NCBI RefSeq assembly: GCF_031128465.2
Contig: NZ_CP155618.1
Coordinates: forward strand, 3,772,501 to 3,836,500
DNA: 64,000 bases
Direction of reading: 5' to 3'
Origin: Mariniflexile litorale
GTDB lineage: Bacteria; Bacteroidota; Bacteroidia; Flavobacteriales; Flavobacteriaceae
Each line of letters opens with the position of its first letter. Position 1 is the stretch's first letter. Position numbers and translations under genes: made by a program. The notes under the pieces were generated by a model. That model saw nothing but the letters and a program-made list of their open reading frames with translations. It was not told the DNA's origin and did not search any database. Below are positions 62,268-64,000 of the stretch, one piece after another.

Positions 62268-63567
62268 AATTCCCCTTAAAAATATTTCAAAAATTATAAA
62301 TAGTGGCTTAACTCCTTTAAGATCAAATGAGAGATTTTGGCTAAATGGAAATATTCCATGGGTTAAAACTGAACAATTAGGGAAAAAGTATATTTATGAA
62401 TCAAATGAAAAAATCACAAAATACGCATTAGAAAACACATCGATTAAATTGAATCCTGTAAATACTTTAAGTATTGCTATGTATGGCGAAGGAAAAACTA
62501 GAGGTAGTGTTTCTATATTGAAGAATGAAACAACAACAAATCAAGCTTGTTGTAATATTGTAATTGATAAAGAAAAGGCAGAATTTGAGTTTGTTTATTA
62601 TTATCTAAAAACACAATATGATAATTTAAGAAATCTATCGTCTGGAGTTAGAAAAAATCTTAACTCTAATGACATTAAGAATTTTGAAGTATTACTACCA
62701 AGTATTCAAACCCAAAAACAAATAGCCAAAGTCCTTTCCGATTTAGACGCCAAAATAGAAGTCAACAACAAAATAAACCAAGAATTAGAAGCGATGGCAA
62801 AAACGCTTTACGATTATTGGTTTGTACAGTTCGATTTCCCTGATGCGAATGGTAAACCTTATAAATCGTCTGGTGGTAACATGGTTTTTAATAATGAGTT
62901 AAAGCGTGAGATTCCTGAGGGGTGGAAAGATGGCGTTTTATCAGATATTGCAAATATTACAATGGGGCAATCACCTTCGGGAAGTTCATACAATGAAGAA
63001 GGAGAAGGAACTGTTTTTTACCAAGGTTCTACAGATTTTGGTTCAAGGTTCCCTACTGTTAGAAAATATACAACAGAACCTTCTCGAATGGCAGAAGAAA
63101 ATGATATTTTATTATCAGTACGAGCTCCAGTTGGAACATTAAATCAAGCAATGGAAAGTTGTTGTATTGGACGTGGTTTAGCTGCATTAAGAGAAAAAGA
63201 AGGATCAATTTCTTTTTTATGGAGTCAGATGGAATATTTCAAACAAATATTTGACAGAAGAAATTCATCAGGAACAACATTTGGTTCAATTACTAAAGAC
63301 GATTTATTCAATTTAAAGCTTTGTATTGCTAATAATGAGATTTTAGAAAAATTCAAAAAAATTGCAGATCCTTTTCATGCTAAGATTGTTGTTAACTCAA
63401 AAGAAAACCAAAAACTCACAGAGCTTCGAGATTGGTTATTGCCTATGTTAATGAATGGGCAGGTTACTGCTGCGTCATTGCGAGGCACGAAGCAATCTCA
63501 TGATGTAAATAGTGATGATGCGTTGGGTATGGTTGCGGAGGGTAAAGTTAAATATGGTGAGGTATGA
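62260..63567 (+). CDS. hsdS: Type I specificity subunit S
   Basis: 435 residues. Two target-recognition domains: TRD1 about 1-150, then the conserved helix QTQKQIAKVLSDLDAKIEVN at about 150-170, TRD2 about 225-390 (EIPEGWKDGVLSDIANITMG), then the second helix NSKENQKLTELRDWLLPMLM. It contacts the bipartite target and docks M and R subunits. After NGQVTA the C-terminus reads ASLRGTKQSHDVNS, which is the translation of a repeated intergenic element (63473-63503), so the tail was altered by insertion. Confidence 0.95.
   Translation: MHRIPLKNISKIINSGLTPLRSNERFWLNGNIPWVKTEQLGKKYIYESNEKITKYALENTSIKLNPVNTLSIAMYGEGKTRGSVSILKNETTTNQACCNIVIDKEKAEFEFVYYYLKTQYDNLRNLSSGVRKNLNSNDIKNFEVLLPSIQTQKQIAKVLSDLDAKIEVNNKINQELEAMAKTLYDYWFVQFDFPDANGKPYKSSGGNMVFNNELKREIPEGWKDGVLSDIANITMGQSPSGSSYNEEGEGTVFYQGSTDFGSRFPTVRKYTTEPSRMAEENDILLSVRAPVGTLNQAMESCCIGRGLAALREKEGSISFLWSQMEYFKQIFDRRNSSGTTFGSITKDDLFNLKLCIANNEILEKFKKIADPFHAKIVVNSKENQKLTELRDWLLPMLMNGQVTAASLRGTKQSHDVNSDDALGMVAEGKVKYGEV
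63473..63503 (+). repeat. CGTCATTGCGAGGCACGAAG-type repeat inside hsdS
   Basis: Contains ATTGC...GCAAT (63477-63481 with 63492-63496) as a short hairpin, and is read in frame as SLRGTKQSH. The same sequence type is scattered between genes in many Bacteroidota and other genomes as far as I recall; here it lies within a coding region near its 3' end. Confidence 0.7.
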
Positions 63568-64000
63568 GATTAGCTGCAGTTTTTATTCCTGAAGGTGTTT
63601 TAAAATATATATTTGGTGAAAATCATAAAGGTTATACTCTAAATTTAGGCGGAAAATACAATTATGAGTATACCGAAAAAAATGGTTTACCTATAAAAAC
63701 AAATCAAGTTTTAAATACTGATTTTTTAGATAATTTTTGGGGAGAAGATTTACTTTTAGTTTCAGCATTGGTTGGAGCAAATGGTACAGGAAAGTCTTCT
63801 GTTTTAAACTTATTTAGAAATAATTCATTTTGTTATTTTATTTATGAAAACCTTAAATCAGATGAGATTGAGGTATATAATAATACGGAACTAATCAATG
63901 ATGTAATTTACTATACACCATTTTTAAACATAGAAAACCATAATTCTGTAAATGGGAATTTTAAAGATATTTCGAAATATGAGTTAATGCTTGAGGATAC
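63564..64000 (+). CDS. AAA-type ATPase, 3' end outside window
   Basis: The ATG at 63564 overlaps the hsdS stop (ATGA). 145 codons are visible. Walker A GANGTGKS is at 71-78, after an N-terminal 70 residues with MRLAAVFIPEGVLKYIFGEN. The type of ATPase (ABC/SMC-like AAA in defence islands) cannot be fixed without the rest. It is translationally coupled to the R-M operon, so it may be an added defence component. The C-terminal effector domain, if any, is beyond the edge. Confidence 0.8.
   Translation, partial: MRLAAVFIPEGVLKYIFGENHKGYTLNLGGKYNYEYTEKNGLPIKTNQVLNTDFLDNFWGEDLLLVSALVGANGTGKSSVLNLFRNNSFCYFIYENLKSDEIEVYNNTELINDVIYYTPFLNIENHNSVNGNFKDISKYELMLED

Noticed and set aside
56001-64000. Prophage or integrase-bearing element
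   Set aside because: No integrase, capsid, portal or terminase genes in the visible part; only restriction-related genes.
1-64000. CRISPR array
   Set aside because: No series of short direct repeats with regular spacers was seen; the only dispersed repeats are the 137-bp palindromes and short motifs.

Overview
The window is AT-rich chromosomal DNA from a member of the Flavobacteriaceae (Bacteroidota). The evidence is promoter -7 boxes of the TAnnTTTG type, no strong Shine-Dalgarno sequences, DUF3822, DUF4251, DUF6266 and DUF6515 family proteins, a flavobacterial form of DnaX, many Bacteroidota lipoprotein signals, and LytS/LytTR regulation. No complete tRNA or rRNA gene, CRISPR array or prophage was seen.

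Layout. 1-2930: end of a lipoprotein gene, dnaX (with an A10 slippery run), and the RNase P RNA gene with promoter and terminator. 3169-5074: an IS1182-family element (8-bp target duplication, 15-bp inverted repeats) sitting inside a 137-bp palindromic repeat that occurs twice more. 5097-18509: housekeeping genes, namely rsmD with two partners, a RecD-like helicase, a 3D-domain lipoprotein, an orphan ExbD, an aldo/keto reductase, an S9 peptidase, a DEAH helicase, and a DEAD-box helicase followed by a cold-shock-domain protein. 18542-24668: two EamA transporters, a GT9 glycosyltransferase, a GH5 mannanase-like enzyme without signal peptide, a DUF4251 lipoprotein, OsmC and an intradiol-dioxygenase-like exported protein. 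25549-31853: a six-gene TolC/MacA/MacB-type efflux operon ending in its own LytS-type kinase and LytTR regulator. 32017-39672: surface and exported proteins, a beta-helix lipoprotein, a patatin-like lipase with membrane helices, and a TPR/HTH regulator. 39752-46935: desaturase, a second cold-shock/DEAD-box cluster, a small membrane protein missed by length cut-offs, an Old Yellow Enzyme and a GreA/B-like factor. 47145-54471: a TetR-headed six-gene oxidoreductase/carbonyl-stress operon with a visible operator, a divergent NAD(P)-binding protein, and an aldehyde dehydrogenase. 54764-55777: a luciferase-like monooxygenase.

From about 55990 to the right edge the context changes to an accessory island: the 3' half of a tRNA gene (CAT anticodon), a frameshifted gene remnant, then a type I restriction-modification operon in the order hsdR, RhuM-Doc/Fic fusion, hsdM, hsdS, AAA-type ATPase (cut by the window edge). 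The hsdS tail carries an in-frame copy of a widespread intergenic repeat.

Most noteworthy: the A10 run in dnaX that would yield a gamma-length product after slippage in either direction; the three 137-bp palindromes, each placed about 20 bp beyond a stop codon between convergent genes; the IS whose terminal repeats resemble the ends of the palindrome it interrupted; the tRNA 3' fragment at the edge of the restriction island; and the Doc-like domain plus ATPase built into the type I operon.
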